Counted from the first letter of the stretch, positions 7,439 to 14,807 are shown. The stretch is DNA of 31,807 nt from Christensenella sp. UBA4379 (GCA_002391225.1 DGRV01000090.1:1-31807), one strand, 5' to 3'. Numbers and translations: made by a program. Notes: generated by a model from the letters alone, not told the origin.

Positions 7439-7525
7439 GATCTTCCGTATGGTTCCGATCAGGGAAATGACAGCGGTGGCAAGCTTGAAAACTTCAGTTA
7501 TCCATACAATAACTTCCTTTTTCAT
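7427..7525 (-). CDS. 32-residue hydrophobic peptide, type I toxin-like
   Basis: A very short gene with strong expression signals. ATG at 7523-7525 is preceded by AAAGGAGGTG with a 7-nt spacer, and the frame ends at TGA 7427. The peptide begins MKKEVIVWI, has one hydrophobic helix of about 20 residues (through FKLATAVISLIGT), and ends in a lysine-rich tail RKIKKK. That is the charge pattern of type I toxins and other small membrane-active peptides of Bacillota. The ribosome site GGAGG can pair with a CCTCC just upstream (minus strand, 7545-7549 with 7533-7537, 7-nt loop), which would hide it in the full-length mRNA, a common trait of type I toxins. It has a perfect sigma-A promoter and a convergent antisense RNA candidate. 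Toxicity is inferred, not shown. Confidence 0.68.
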   Translation of the reverse strand: MKKEVIVWITEVFKLATAVISLIGTIRKIKKK

Positions 7526-7601
7526 GCTCTCACCTCCTTTGCTTGGAGGCGATCCGCTCCGGCTCCGCCCGGGACAGACGTTTTTGCGTCTGACAGGAAG
7601 C

Positions 7602-7630
7602 ATTATAGAGTGGGTTTAACCCATTGTCAA
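7602..7630 (-). promoter_or_regulatory. Perfect consensus sigma-A promoter of the small peptide gene
   Basis: TTGACA (7625-7630) and TATAAT (7602-7607) on the minus strand have a 17-bp spacer, an exact consensus match. The transcript start near 7595 gives a ~70-nt leader with a CAGACG/CGTCTG hairpin (7574-7592) and the ribosome-site hairpin. Confidence 0.9.
7611..7623. promoter_or_regulatory. Palindrome inside the promoter spacer (putative operator)
   Basis: TGGGTT-T-AACCCA fills the spacer between the -35 and -10 boxes of the peptide promoter. Palindromes in this position are typical repressor sites. The regulator is unknown. Confidence 0.5.
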
Positions 7631-7641
7631 GAGATGTATCT

Positions 7642-7655
7642 GTTTTGTTCAAAAC
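7642..7655. promoter_or_regulatory. Palindrome between the divergent promoters (putative operator)
   Basis: GTTTTG-TT-CAAAAC lies almost exactly midway between the minus-strand -35 box (7625-7630) and the plus-strand -35 box (7660-7665), where one bound protein could affect both promoters. Confidence 0.5.
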
Positions 7656-7659
7656 CCGA

Positions 7660-7688
7660 TTGACAATCCGCCGAACCGCTCCTATACT
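7660..7688 (+). promoter_or_regulatory. Sigma-A promoter of the GH120 beta-xylosidase gene
   Basis: TTGACA (7660-7665) and TATACT (7683-7688) are spaced by 17 bp. The transcript start near 7695 gives a leader of about 57 nt before the ATG at 7752. Confidence 0.87.
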
Positions 7689-7703
7689 GTTATCGGCAGT
7701 ATA
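7683..7703. promoter_or_regulatory. Inverted repeat over the -10 box and start site of the GH120 gene
   Basis: TATACTG-N7-CAGTATA is a perfect 7-bp inverted repeat that starts at the -10 hexamer and spans the predicted +1. This is a classic repressor position, suggesting substrate-dependent control of the xylosidase. No regulator gene is in the window. Confidence 0.65.
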
Positions 7704-7751
7704 ACTGGAAATGATCCTTTTCCGATAAAAAATGACAGGAGGAGATCACCC

Positions 7752-9740
7752 ATGATCATCTATGTGAACGCCTGCGCCGGGCTGGACGGCAACGGCACGA
7801 AGGAAAGGCCCTTCAAGCGGATCAACGAGGCGGCGAAGGTCGCCCGGCCGGGGGACACCGTTTCGGTGGCGCCGGGCGTGTACCGGGAGTATGTGAACCC
7901 CGTGAACGCCGGCACGGAGGACGCCCGGATCGTCTACCGGAGCGAGGAGCCGCTCGGGGCGGTCATCACCGGGGCGGAACGCCTCACCGGCTGGAAGCAG
8001 CTGGACAACGGCCTGTGGACCGCCCGGGTGGACAACGGGGTGTTCGGGAACTACAACCCCTATACCACCTATGTCTACGGGGATTGGTATTTCGCCGGCA
8101 AGTCCAAGCACACCGGCTGCGTGTGGCTGAACGGCCAGGCCCTCTACGAGGCCGCTTCCGCCGAAGAGGCCGCCAGGGGCGAAATTTACCCCTGCTCCTG
8201 GGACCAGGCGAATTCGACCCGCAAGTGGTTCGCCGAGCAGGACGGAAACGAGACCGTGTTCACCTGCAACTTCCAGGGGGCGGACCCGAACCGGGAAAAC
8301 GTCGAGATCACCGTCCGCCGGGAGTGCTTCTGGCCGGATAAGACGGGCGTGAGCTACATCACGGTGTCCGGCTTCACCGTCTGCCAGGCGGCGACCACCT
8401 GGGCCCCGCCGGCCGCCTATCAGGACGGCATGATCGGCCCGCACTGGTCCAAGGGCTGGATCATCGAGGACTGCGAGATCTGGGGCAGCAAGTGCGCGGG
8501 CATCTGCCTGGGCAAGTACCTGGACCCGGACAACGATCACTATTTCACCGTCAAGCACGTGAAGTCTCCCACCCAGATGGAGCGGGACGCCGTCTGCCGC
8601 GGCCAGTACCACGGCTGGGTCAAGGAGAAGGTCGGCGGCCACATCATCCGGCGCAATAACATCCACCACTGCGAGCAGGGCGGCATCATCGGCCGGATGG
8701 GCGCGGTGTTCAGCGTGATCGAGGACAACCACATCCACCACATCAACAACATGATGGAGCTGGGCGGGGCGGAGATCGCCGGCATCAAGCTGCACGCGGC
8801 CATCGACGTGACCATGCGGCGCAACCACATCCACCACTGCACCATGGGCATCTGGACGGACTGGGAGGCCCAGGGCACCCGCATCACCCAGAACCTCCTG
8901 CACGACAACCAGAAGCCCGAGAACGCCGAAATTCTCAAGGGCGGCATGATGAGCCAGGACATTTTCGTGGAGGTCGGCCACGGCCCGACGCTGATCGACA
9001 ACAACATCCTTTTGTCCGACGTGTCCCTCCGCATGGCCACCCAGGGCGTGGCGATGGTGCATAACCTGATCTGCGGTTCCTTTACCAGCGTGGACGGCGG
9101 CACCGGCGACCGCTATACCCCCTACCACATCCCGCACCGCACCGAGGTGATGGGCTTCATGACCATCCTGCACGGGGACGACCGCTTCTACAACAACATC
9201 TTTGTGCAGAAATATCCGGCGGAGGACGTGACTGTCCTGTCTGACAGCGATTCCAGCAAGTCCTTCCGGGAAAACCGGATCGTCGGCACCCAGGTGATGG
9301 ACATCTATCCCACCTATGAGGACTGGATCAAGCAGTTCGACATGGACACCGACGTGCCCAACATGATGAAGCTGGGCCCGGCCCACGCCGGCAAGCTGCC
9401 CGTCTGGTGCCAGGGCAACGTGTACCTGAATGGGGCCAAGCCCTGCAAGAACGAGCGCCACGGCCTGGTCAACGAGGACGGCGGCGTGTTCGTGGAGCTG
9501 ACGGAGAAGGACGGCCGCCCGGCCCTGCGTACCAACGTATACGATTACCTGTGGGATTTCAGCGTCTCGATGGTCTCCTCCGACACCCTGGGCAAGGCCT
9601 TCGAGCCCGAAGAACGCTACGAAAACCCCGACGGGACGGACATCCTGTTCAACACCGACTATCTGGGCAGCCACCGCGGCGCCCGCGTCCTGCCGGGCCC
9701 CTTCGCGGATAAGGAGAGCAGCGGGAAGGAGCTGTTCTAA
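7752..9740 (+). CDS. GH120 beta-xylosidase
   Basis: A 662-residue right-handed parallel beta-helix protein very similar along its whole length to the GH120 beta-xylosidase XylC of Thermoanaerobacterium saccharolyticum as I remember it. Shared blocks include GADPN...VRRECFWP, WAPP, IGPHWSKGWIIED, EIAGIKLHAAIDV, and TDWEAQGTR followed by FVEVGHGP. By that comparison D370 (in TDWEAQG) is the nucleophile and E407 (in FVEVGHGP) the acid/base. GH120 removes xylose from the non-reducing end of xylo-oligosaccharides with retention. There is no signal peptide, so it is intracellular. AGGAGGAG precedes the ATG by about 8 nt. GC-rich third positions are more extreme than in neighbouring genes, consistent with high expression. 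It is monocistronic, with its own promoter, operator-like repeat and terminator. Confidence 0.92.
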   Translation: MIIYVNACAGLDGNGTKERPFKRINEAAKVARPGDTVSVAPGVYREYVNPVNAGTEDARIVYRSEEPLGAVITGAERLTGWKQLDNGLWTARVDNGVFGNYNPYTTYVYGDWYFAGKSKHTGCVWLNGQALYEAASAEEAARGEIYPCSWDQANSTRKWFAEQDGNETVFTCNFQGADPNRENVEITVRRECFWPDKTGVSYITVSGFTVCQAATTWAPPAAYQDGMIGPHWSKGWIIEDCEIWGSKCAGICLGKYLDPDNDHYFTVKHVKSPTQMERDAVCRGQYHGWVKEKVGGHIIRRNNIHHCEQGGIIGRMGAVFSVIEDNHIHHINNMMELGGAEIAGIKLHAAIDVTMRRNHIHHCTMGIWTDWEAQGTRITQNLLHDNQKPENAEILKGGMMSQDIFVEVGHGPTLIDNNILLSDVSLRMATQGVAMVHNLICGSFTSVDGGTGDRYTPYHIPHRTEVMGFMTILHGDDRFYNNIFVQKYPAEDVTVLSDSDSSKSFRENRIVGTQVMDIYPTYEDWIKQFDMDTDVPNMMKLGPAHAGKLPVWCQGNVYLNGAKPCKNERHGLVNEDGGVFVELTEKDGRPALRTNVYDYLWDFSVSMVSSDTLGKAFEPEERYENPDGTDILFNTDYLGSHRGARVLPGPFADKESSGKELF

Positions 9741-9896
9741 GATGAACTCGATCCCTGAAGGAAGTCGCGTCCCCTTTAAAGCTCCTATCGGATTTGTCTT
9801 TTGCTCTTTCAGAGCTCCGGAGTGGTAAATCCGCCAGGAAGGTTTCCAGATAGAAGTGTTCGCGACAGCGGAGGAGCTTTGTTAAATTGGAAAAGC

Positions 9897-9930
9897 AAGG
9901 CCGGCAGTGAGGATATACTGCCGGCCTTTT
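9897..9930. terminator. Terminator between convergent genes
   Basis: A perfect 12-bp stem AAGGCCGGCAGT/ACTGCCGGCCTT with an 8-nt loop, followed by TT on the plus strand (the stem end plus this gives TTTT). It ends the GH120 transcript and, more weakly, the convergent repeat-protein gene. Confidence 0.85.
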
Positions 9931-9934
9931 GTAA

Positions 9935-11182
9935 TTATTCAGGAACAATTTCTAAAAGGTAGCCATTGTCGGAAGCCCAGTCGGCAGCATAGGAGTCCTT
10001 TAAGGCGTAAATAGTAATATTGCTTGGAAAAGCATCTTGTGCGATATATTCCACGCCAGAAGAAATGTATACTGTTTTTGCTGCGATTTGTGCAAATGCT
10101 TCGGATTCAATTCGTTTTGTTGCGTAGGGAATAATAAATTGATAATTTAGGATTTCCACTGGTTCAGATTCTTTGAAAAAGCTTTGTCCGTTTTTATCAG
10201 TAATGACAAGTGTTACATGAAAAGAGTATCCGAATTTAATATCAAATTGGAAAGAACCAGAAAGAGAATCAAGACTGATACTGTCAGAGCTTTGAAAAGA
10301 AGAAGATTGAGGATTAACACCAACCCACGATTCAGCAGCTAAATAATCAAAATCGGATATTCCAGATATCTCATAATCAAAAGTTATAGTATCGCCGATG
10401 TGTGCTGTTGTTACTCGAGGATTGATAGTAATGGTTGGATTAATTGGAATGTAGTCCAGAACATCTATAAGTTCAGATTCTTTGAAAAAGCTTTGTCCAT
10501 TTTTATCAGTAATGACGAGTGTTACATGAAAAGAGTACCCGAATTTAACATCAAATTGGAAAGAACCAGAAAGAGAATCAAGACTGATACTGTCAGAGCT
10601 TTGAAAAGAAGAAGATTGAGGATTAACACCAACCCACGATTCAGCAGCTAAATAATCAAAATCGGATATTCCAGATATCTCATAATCAAAAGTTATAGTA
10701 TCGCCGATGTGTGCTGTTGTTACTCGAGGATTGATAGTAATGGTTGGACTAATTGGAATGTAGTCCAGAACATCTATAAGTTCAGATTCTTTGAAAAAGC
10801 TTTGTCCATTTTTATCAGTAATGACGAGTGTTACATGAAAAGAGTACCCGAATTTAACATCAAATTGGAAAGAACCAGAAAGAGAATCAAGACTGATACT
10901 GTCAGAGCTTTGAAAAGAAGAAGATTGAGGATTAACACCAACCCATGAATCAGCAGCTAAGTAATCAAAATCTGATATTCCGGATATTTCATAATCAAAA
11001 GTTATAGTATCACCAATGTGAGCTTCCATAATTTGTGGTGTTACAATAATTTCTGGATCAGCTGAAGCAGAGGACATAAATAAACAAATAAATAGATAAA
11101 CTAAAAAGAGTAGTGAAACATAGTGGAAAAAACAAAATCTATAAAAGTTTTCACTTTGATACTTTTTTGTGTACTTGAACAT
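9935..11182 (-). CDS. Exported protein with three 103-residue Ig-like repeats
   Basis: A 415-residue protein starting at ATG 11182 (GGAAGAG 8 nt upstream). An in-frame TTG at 11260 overlaps the preceding gene and has no site. A signal/membrane segment spans about residues 16-37, with a likely cleavage after SASA (41). Three almost identical 103-residue units follow, each with IGDTITFDYEISG, SWVGVNPQ and FHVTLVITDKNG, which look like beta-sandwich (Ig/PKD-like) domains. The C-terminal ~70 residues (IESEAFAQI...VYISSGVEYIAQDAF...SYAADWASDNGY) resemble BspA-type leucine-rich surface repeats. It is probably a cell-surface binding protein; the ligand is unknown. The gene is strikingly AT-rich compared with its neighbours, which suggests transfer. 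It lies 64 bp downstream of the Phd/YefM-like gene. Confidence 0.8.
   Translation of the reverse strand: MFKYTKKYQSENFYRFCFFHYVSLLFLVYLFICLFMSSASADPEIIVTPQIMEAHIGDTITFDYEISGISDFDYLAADSWVGVNPQSSSFQSSDSISLDSLSGSFQFDVKFGYSFHVTLVITDKNGQSFFKESELIDVLDYIPISPTITINPRVTTAHIGDTITFDYEISGISDFDYLAAESWVGVNPQSSSFQSSDSISLDSLSGSFQFDVKFGYSFHVTLVITDKNGQSFFKESELIDVLDYIPINPTITINPRVTTAHIGDTITFDYEISGISDFDYLAAESWVGVNPQSSSFQSSDSISLDSLSGSFQFDIKFGYSFHVTLVITDKNGQSFFKESEPVEILNYQFIIPYATKRIESEAFAQIAAKTVYISSGVEYIAQDAFPSNITIYALKDSYAADWASDNGYLLEIVPE
10162..11030. repeat. Three tandem 309-bp repeats within the exported-protein gene
   Basis: The phrase TTCAGATTCTTTGAAAAAGC recurs at 10163, 10472 and 10781, a period of exactly 309 bp (103 codons). 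Copies differ at only a few positions. The third loses similarity after about 11030. The DNA-level identity, including silent sites, points to recent duplication or gene conversion and should allow repeat-number variation. Confidence 0.93.
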
Positions 11183-11246
11183 GCTAAGCTCTTCCTTTTT
11201 AGATAGTGAAACGCTAGGCAATTCCTTATGAATCATTTTTGTGATT

Positions 11247-11564
11247 TCAGTTATCAGCAATAGCCAAGCCGTGGATTGTTAATGTCAGTTCCTGAAGAAT
11301 ATCGTCAAAGGCTTCATCAACGGGGTATACTCTGCCAAGGCGGAAGTCTTTTACTGATTCTGCGAGGTGTTTGTACACAGAGAGACAGGATTGGAGGTCG
11401 CTGATTAGCTGTAACTGTTCCATATACTGGCCGTACTCCAGCAGCACGGTGTCTTCCCTTCCGTTGACGGTAATGGCAACGGGATGTTCTTTTGCTTCCG
11501 CGTAGATCTGCGCGTAATGCGTCCTGAGATCCCTGGAGGAACGAATGGAGATTTTCTGTGTCAA
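11247..11564 (-). CDS. Phd/YefM-family antitoxin-like protein
   Basis: A 105-residue protein whose N-terminal half (KISIRSSRDLRTHYAQIY, then HPVAITVNGREDTVLLEY) has the Phd/YefM pattern of toxin-antitoxin antitoxins, which bind DNA as dimers and neutralise RelE- or Doc-type toxins through a C-terminal helix. I place the start at TTG 11564, because AAAGGAGG lies 8 nt before it and the promoter's transcript start (about 11586) is downstream of the alternative ATG at 11591. No RelE, Doc or other toxin reading frame is adjacent. The next gene is the exported repeat protein, with which it may be co-transcribed. It may be a solitary antitoxin acting as a regulator. Confidence 0.8.
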   Translation of the reverse strand: MTQKISIRSSRDLRTHYAQIYAEAKEHPVAITVNGREDTVLLEYGQYMEQLQLISDLQSCLSVYKHLAESVKDFRLGRVYPVDEAFDDILQELTLTIHGLAIADN

Positions 11565-11592
11565 AGAATCCGCCTCCTTTTTCTGGTGCATT

Positions 11593-11621
11593 ATTATATC
11601 ATAATGCGACAGCGATGCCAA
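11593..11621 (-). promoter_or_regulatory. Sigma-A promoter of the Phd/YefM-like gene
   Basis: TTGGCA (11616-11621) and TATAAT (11593-11598) on the minus strand with a 17-bp spacer. This fixes the transcript start near 11586 and supports the TTG start codon. Confidence 0.83.
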
Positions 11622-11631
11622 CGGCGAAACC

Positions 11632-11734
11632 TGTGGATAACTCTGTTACATTTCGGTAACGATCCGCAAAACCGTTGAGAAAACGGGGTTTTCAGGCCAA
11701 AAACTGTGGATAACTTTGTGGATAATGTGGAAAA
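11632..11734. other. Cluster of DnaA-box-like sequences
   Basis: Three exact copies of TGTGGATAA (reverse complement of the DnaA box TTATCCACA) lie at 11632-11640, 11705-11713 and 11717-11725. A one-mismatch copy, TGTGGAAAA, directly abuts at 11726-11734. All have the same orientation. An AT-rich tract follows (11741-11790). No dnaA, dnaN or rpmH gene is in the window. It could be an origin, a DnaA-titrating or DnaA-reactivating site, or a DnaA-controlled promoter region between the divergent Phd/YefM-like and M48 genes. Confidence 0.65.
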
Positions 11735-11782
11735 ACCCTAAATTTCGTTTGCGAAACAGTCACAGAATTGTAACATTTTTTC

Positions 11783-11811
11783 TTGCATTTAGCGGTCTCT
11801 CATGATATTCT
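11783..11811 (+). promoter_or_regulatory. Probable sigma-A promoter of the M48 protease operon
   Basis: TTGCAT (11783-11788) and TATTCT (11806-11811), 17-bp spacing, about 95 nt upstream of the GTG start at 11914. Confidence 0.6.
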
Positions 11812-11913
11812 TGGAACTGGAAGACAGAGGAAAGAAAACAAGCAGAACGATTTTCCGGGGAGGCGGCGGGAGCGCCGTCCCGGACCGTCGGGAGACAGGG
11901 AGGTTTTTGACCC

Positions 11914-13140
11914 GTGAATTTCAAAGGCTTCGCGCTTGCCGCGTTCATCCTTTCGTATCTGTACCGGCTGACGCTGGCGGTGATCCATCTGCGGTCGGCG
12001 GACAACCCGGTCCCTGAGAACGTGAAGGATGTATATGATGAAGAAACCTACCGGAAATGGCGGGCGTACCATGCCGAAAAGGCCAGGTTCGGGATCCTGG
12101 AATCGACGGCTTCCTTTCTGATCGAGCTGGCTCTGCTGGCCCTGAACGCCTACGCCGCTTTTGCCAGCCTGTTCGGGAAGCACCCGGTCACGCAGACGTT
12201 CGCCGTCCTTCTGCTGTCCTCCCTGGCGGAGCTGCTGCTGACCCCCTTTGCCTGGCACGAGACGATGGTGATCGAGGAAAAGTATGGCTTCAACAAGTCG
12301 ACGGCAAAGACCTTCTGGGCGGACCAGGCCAAGGGCTTCGTGATCAGCCTGGGACTGATGACCGGCATCGGCGCGGTTCTGTGGTGGCTGTGGCAGACCA
12401 TGGGGGACTGGCTGATCGTGGCGTTCGCGGTATTCATGACGCTGTTCGCGCTGGCCGTTTCGTTCCTGTACCCCGTGTTCAGCCGGATCTTCAACAAGTT
12501 CACCCCCCTGGAGGACGGAGAGCTCAAGGAGAAGCTGACGGCCCTGCTGCAAAAGAACGGCTATCAGGTGCGGGCGGTCCAGGTGATGGACGCCTCCCGC
12601 CGGACGACCAAATCCAACGCCTATTTTTCTGGCTTTGGAAAGATGAAGACGATCGTTCTGTACGATACCCTGGTGGAAGCGATGACGCCGGGCGAGATCT
12701 GTGCGGTGTTCGCCCACGAGATGGGGCACGGCCTGAACAAGGACACCCTCAAAAACCAGATCCTGACCTTCGTGCAGATGGCCGTGCTGGGCGTGCTGGC
12801 CTGGCTGACCCTGCGGACCCCGGCGTGCTTTACGTCCTTCGGCTTTGAGGGGGTGAACGCCGGGTTTGCGCTGATCCTGATCATGAGCGTCGAGTTCGCC
12901 CTGATTTCCCCGCTGTTCGGCCTGCTGATCAACGCCCGCTCCCGCAGGGCGGAATACCGGGCGGACGCACAGGCGGTCCGGGAGGGCTACGGGAAAGCGC
13001 TGGTGAGCGCGCTCAAAAAGCTGGCCCGGCAGAATTATGCCGACCTGGCCCCATCCCCCCTGCTGGTGAAGCTCGAGTATTCCCACCCGACGCTGAGCCA
13101 GCGGATCGCGGCGATTGAAAACGGAGGAAACAGCCTGTGA
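11914..13140 (+). CDS. M48-family membrane metalloprotease (Ste24-like)
   Basis: A 408-residue integral membrane zinc protease. The HExxH motif is H268-E-M-G-H272 in VFAHEMGHGLNKD, and the third ligand is E347 in RRAEYRADAQAV, which matches the CAAX-protease/Ste24 branch of M48. Multiple hydrophobic segments flank the catalytic loop, and the C-terminus holds LEYSHPTLSQRIAAIE, a typical M48A ending. Bacterial members are thought to act in membrane protein quality control; prenyl-CAAX substrates are not expected in bacteria. The start is GTG at 11914 with GGGAGG about 10 nt upstream. It overlaps the next gene by 4 bp (GTGA), so translation is likely coupled. Confidence 0.9.
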   Translation: MNFKGFALAAFILSYLYRLTLAVIHLRSADNPVPENVKDVYDEETYRKWRAYHAEKARFGILESTASFLIELALLALNAYAAFASLFGKHPVTQTFAVLLLSSLAELLLTPFAWHETMVIEEKYGFNKSTAKTFWADQAKGFVISLGLMTGIGAVLWWLWQTMGDWLIVAFAVFMTLFALAVSFLYPVFSRIFNKFTPLEDGELKEKLTALLQKNGYQVRAVQVMDASRRTTKSNAYFSGFGKMKTIVLYDTLVEAMTPGEICAVFAHEMGHGLNKDTLKNQILTFVQMAVLGVLAWLTLRTPACFTSFGFEGVNAGFALILIMSVEFALISPLFGLLINARSRRAEYRADAQAVREGYGKALVSALKKLARQNYADLAPSPLLVKLEYSHPTLSQRIAAIENGGNSL

Positions 13141-14366
13141 AAAAAGAATATCTAGACCTGGCGTATGCGTTCCGCAAGTCAAAGATCTGGAAAAAGATTT
13201 ATGAAGAGGAGCTGTTCGCGGTCCGTCTGCCAAAGGCCAGAGGAAAGAAAAAGGACGAAATCGGTTACTGCGTGATCATGGGGCGAAACGGGGAACACTT
13301 GTGCCTGGCGGTCTACATAGGCGATAAGGGATTTTCCACCCTGCGCGAGCTTATGTCGGGGGAGCACGAGGGCCTGGCGGGGCTTTTGAGCCAGGACTGT
13401 ATCCAGTGTTCCATGGAAACGCGGGAGGAGATGGAGGAAGAGGAGCTGGAGGAGCTGCGGGCGTACTGTCAGGCCTCCGGCAAGCCGTTCAGAGCGCCGT
13501 TTCCCAGGTTTGCCCGGTTTATGCCCCACTGCTTTCCTTGGTTTATCAGGAAGCCCAGCGACTGGCAGGCCATCGCGGAGGCCCTCCGGGTCGTGAACGG
13601 GATGGCGGCGGTGATGACGGAGCAGGGGAAAGAAGCCCTGGGCCTCCGGCCAGTGAAGATCGGCCTGGCCGGTCAGGCGTACGGCGCGGAGCAGATGAGC
13701 CTGATACACAGTCTGCCGACGGAAGAAGTCACCATCCCACTGTATTCACTGGTCGGCGAAGAACTGAAAGCGGAGCGGATTCCGCTGCCGCCCTGCCGGG
13801 AAAAGAACTATCCGAAGCCTGCCCGTATCAATGACATCGCCGTGGCGAAGATGATGAAGAGCCCGCAGGTAGGAACCCTTCAGTGTGAGGTCATCCGGGC
13901 ATCCGCCCCGGTGGAGGGAGACCCGCCCTATGTTCCCGCGCTGCTGATGACGGTGGATGAAGCGGGCATGGTGCATACGCCGGCCCTGGGCCATGGTCCG
14001 GAATACGATCCGGATGACATGCTGGAGCAGTTTATCGCTTCACTGGAAGGCAGCTATCCTGCCAACATTCGGGTCCGGACGGAAGAAACCCGCGCTTTGC
14101 TGGAAGGATTCTGCTCCCGAGCAAAAATCCGTCTGGAAACGTCTGGAAACATGGATTTGCTGGATAAGGCTGCTGCCAGCCTTGAAGAAAGCATGATGAA
14201 CGGAGCAGACGAGGACGGCATGGTCGAAGAGACAATCCGGATGCTGGAAGCCATGCCGGAGGAGGCGATCCGGGAGATGCCGGATTTCATTCTGAACCAG
14301 CTTATGTCCATGACAGACCTGCTGCCTGAAGCGTTGATCAACAAGCTCCAAAGAGCTATGAAATAA
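13137..14366 (+). CDS. Uncharacterised cytoplasmic protein (DUF7309/DUF6930-like)
   Basis: A 409-residue soluble protein. The N-terminal ~120 residues (AYAFRKSKIWKKIYEEELFAV, then IGYCVIMGRNGEHLCLAVYIG) match a domain I remember as DUF7309. The central part (VGTLQCEVIRAS, then VPALLMTVDEAGMV) resembles DUF6930; both names are from memory. An acidic EEMEEEELEEL stretch lies near residues 100-110, and the C-terminal ~80 residues are helical and acidic. No catalytic motif is evident. GTG at 13137 overlaps the protease stop codon and follows GGAGG by about 9 nt, so the two products are probably made in a fixed ratio. Function unknown. Confidence 0.8.
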   Translation: MKKEYLDLAYAFRKSKIWKKIYEEELFAVRLPKARGKKKDEIGYCVIMGRNGEHLCLAVYIGDKGFSTLRELMSGEHEGLAGLLSQDCIQCSMETREEMEEEELEELRAYCQASGKPFRAPFPRFARFMPHCFPWFIRKPSDWQAIAEALRVVNGMAAVMTEQGKEALGLRPVKIGLAGQAYGAEQMSLIHSLPTEEVTIPLYSLVGEELKAERIPLPPCREKNYPKPARINDIAVAKMMKSPQVGTLQCEVIRASAPVEGDPPYVPALLMTVDEAGMVHTPALGHGPEYDPDDMLEQFIASLEGSYPANIRVRTEETRALLEGFCSRAKIRLETSGNMDLLDKAAASLEESMMNGADEDGMVEETIRMLEAMPEEAIREMPDFILNQLMSMTDLLPEALINKLQRAMK

Positions 14367-14387
14367 AATAACGAGGAGGAAACGAAC

Positions 14388-14807
14388 ATGAAAGATCCAA
14401 ACTGCGGGTACTGTGTGGGCGGAGCGCCGCTGGCGGCCTTCGGCATCAAAATCTGCGACCTGAGCGTCAGCCAGCTGATCCTGTTCAAGGAGCAGAGCCA
14501 TCCTGGCCGCTGCATCGTGGCCTACAAGGACCACGTCAGCGAAATGGTGAACCTTTCGGACGAAGAGAGGAACGCCTTCTTCGCCGACGTCAACCGGGCC
14601 GCCAAGGCCATCCACGCCGCCTTCCATCCGGACAAGGTCAACTACGGAGCCTACGGCGACACCGGCTGCCACCTCCACTTCCACCTGGTGCCCAAGTACA
14701 AGGACGGCTACGAATGGGGCGGCGTCTTTGCGATGAACCCGGGGGAAAAGTATCTGAGCGAGGAAGAATACACCGAGATGATCCAAAAGATTCTCCGGGA
14801 GCTGTAA
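14388..14807 (+). CDS. HIT-family nucleotide hydrolase/transferase (HinT-like)
   Basis: A 139-residue histidine triad protein. The active-site motif is H95-L-H97-F-H99-L-V-P, preceded by GAYGDTGCHLH. The N-terminal part PNCGYCVGG carries a CxxC pair where many HIT proteins bind zinc. HIT proteins hydrolyse AMP-linked substrates such as adenosine phosphoramidates. The protein runs about 20 residues past the triad (through YLSEEEYTEMIQKIL), slightly longer than minimal HinT. GAGGAGG lies about 9 nt before the ATG. It is the third gene of the M48 operon, 21 bp after the uncharacterised gene. Confidence 0.9.
   Translation: MKDPNCGYCVGGAPLAAFGIKICDLSVSQLILFKEQSHPGRCIVAYKDHVSEMVNLSDEERNAFFADVNRAAKAIHAAFHPDKVNYGAYGDTGCHLHFHLVPKYKDGYEWGGVFAMNPGEKYLSEEEYTEMIQKILREL

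Noticed and set aside
7367..7663. 98-codon plus-strand frame over the small peptide cassette
   Set aside because: Crosses a terminator and two opposite-strand promoter boxes, has no ribosome site, and does not resemble a protein family.
7746..9674. 642-codon open frame antisense to the GH120 gene
   Set aside because: Low-complexity His/Val/Asp/Ala-rich product caused by the GC-rich codons of the real xylosidase. No ribosome site, and the plus strand has full GH120 motifs.
9649..9948. 99-codon minus-strand frame spanning the 9.74-9.93 kb spacer
   Set aside because: Runs through a terminator hairpin and is Arg/Cys-rich. The spacer holds only a 9-bp inverted repeat (AAAGCTCCT/AGGAGCTTT) and the terminator.
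10162..11030. CRISPR array
   Set aside because: The repeats are contiguous, in frame and 309 bp long with no short-repeat/spacer alternation; they encode protein domains.
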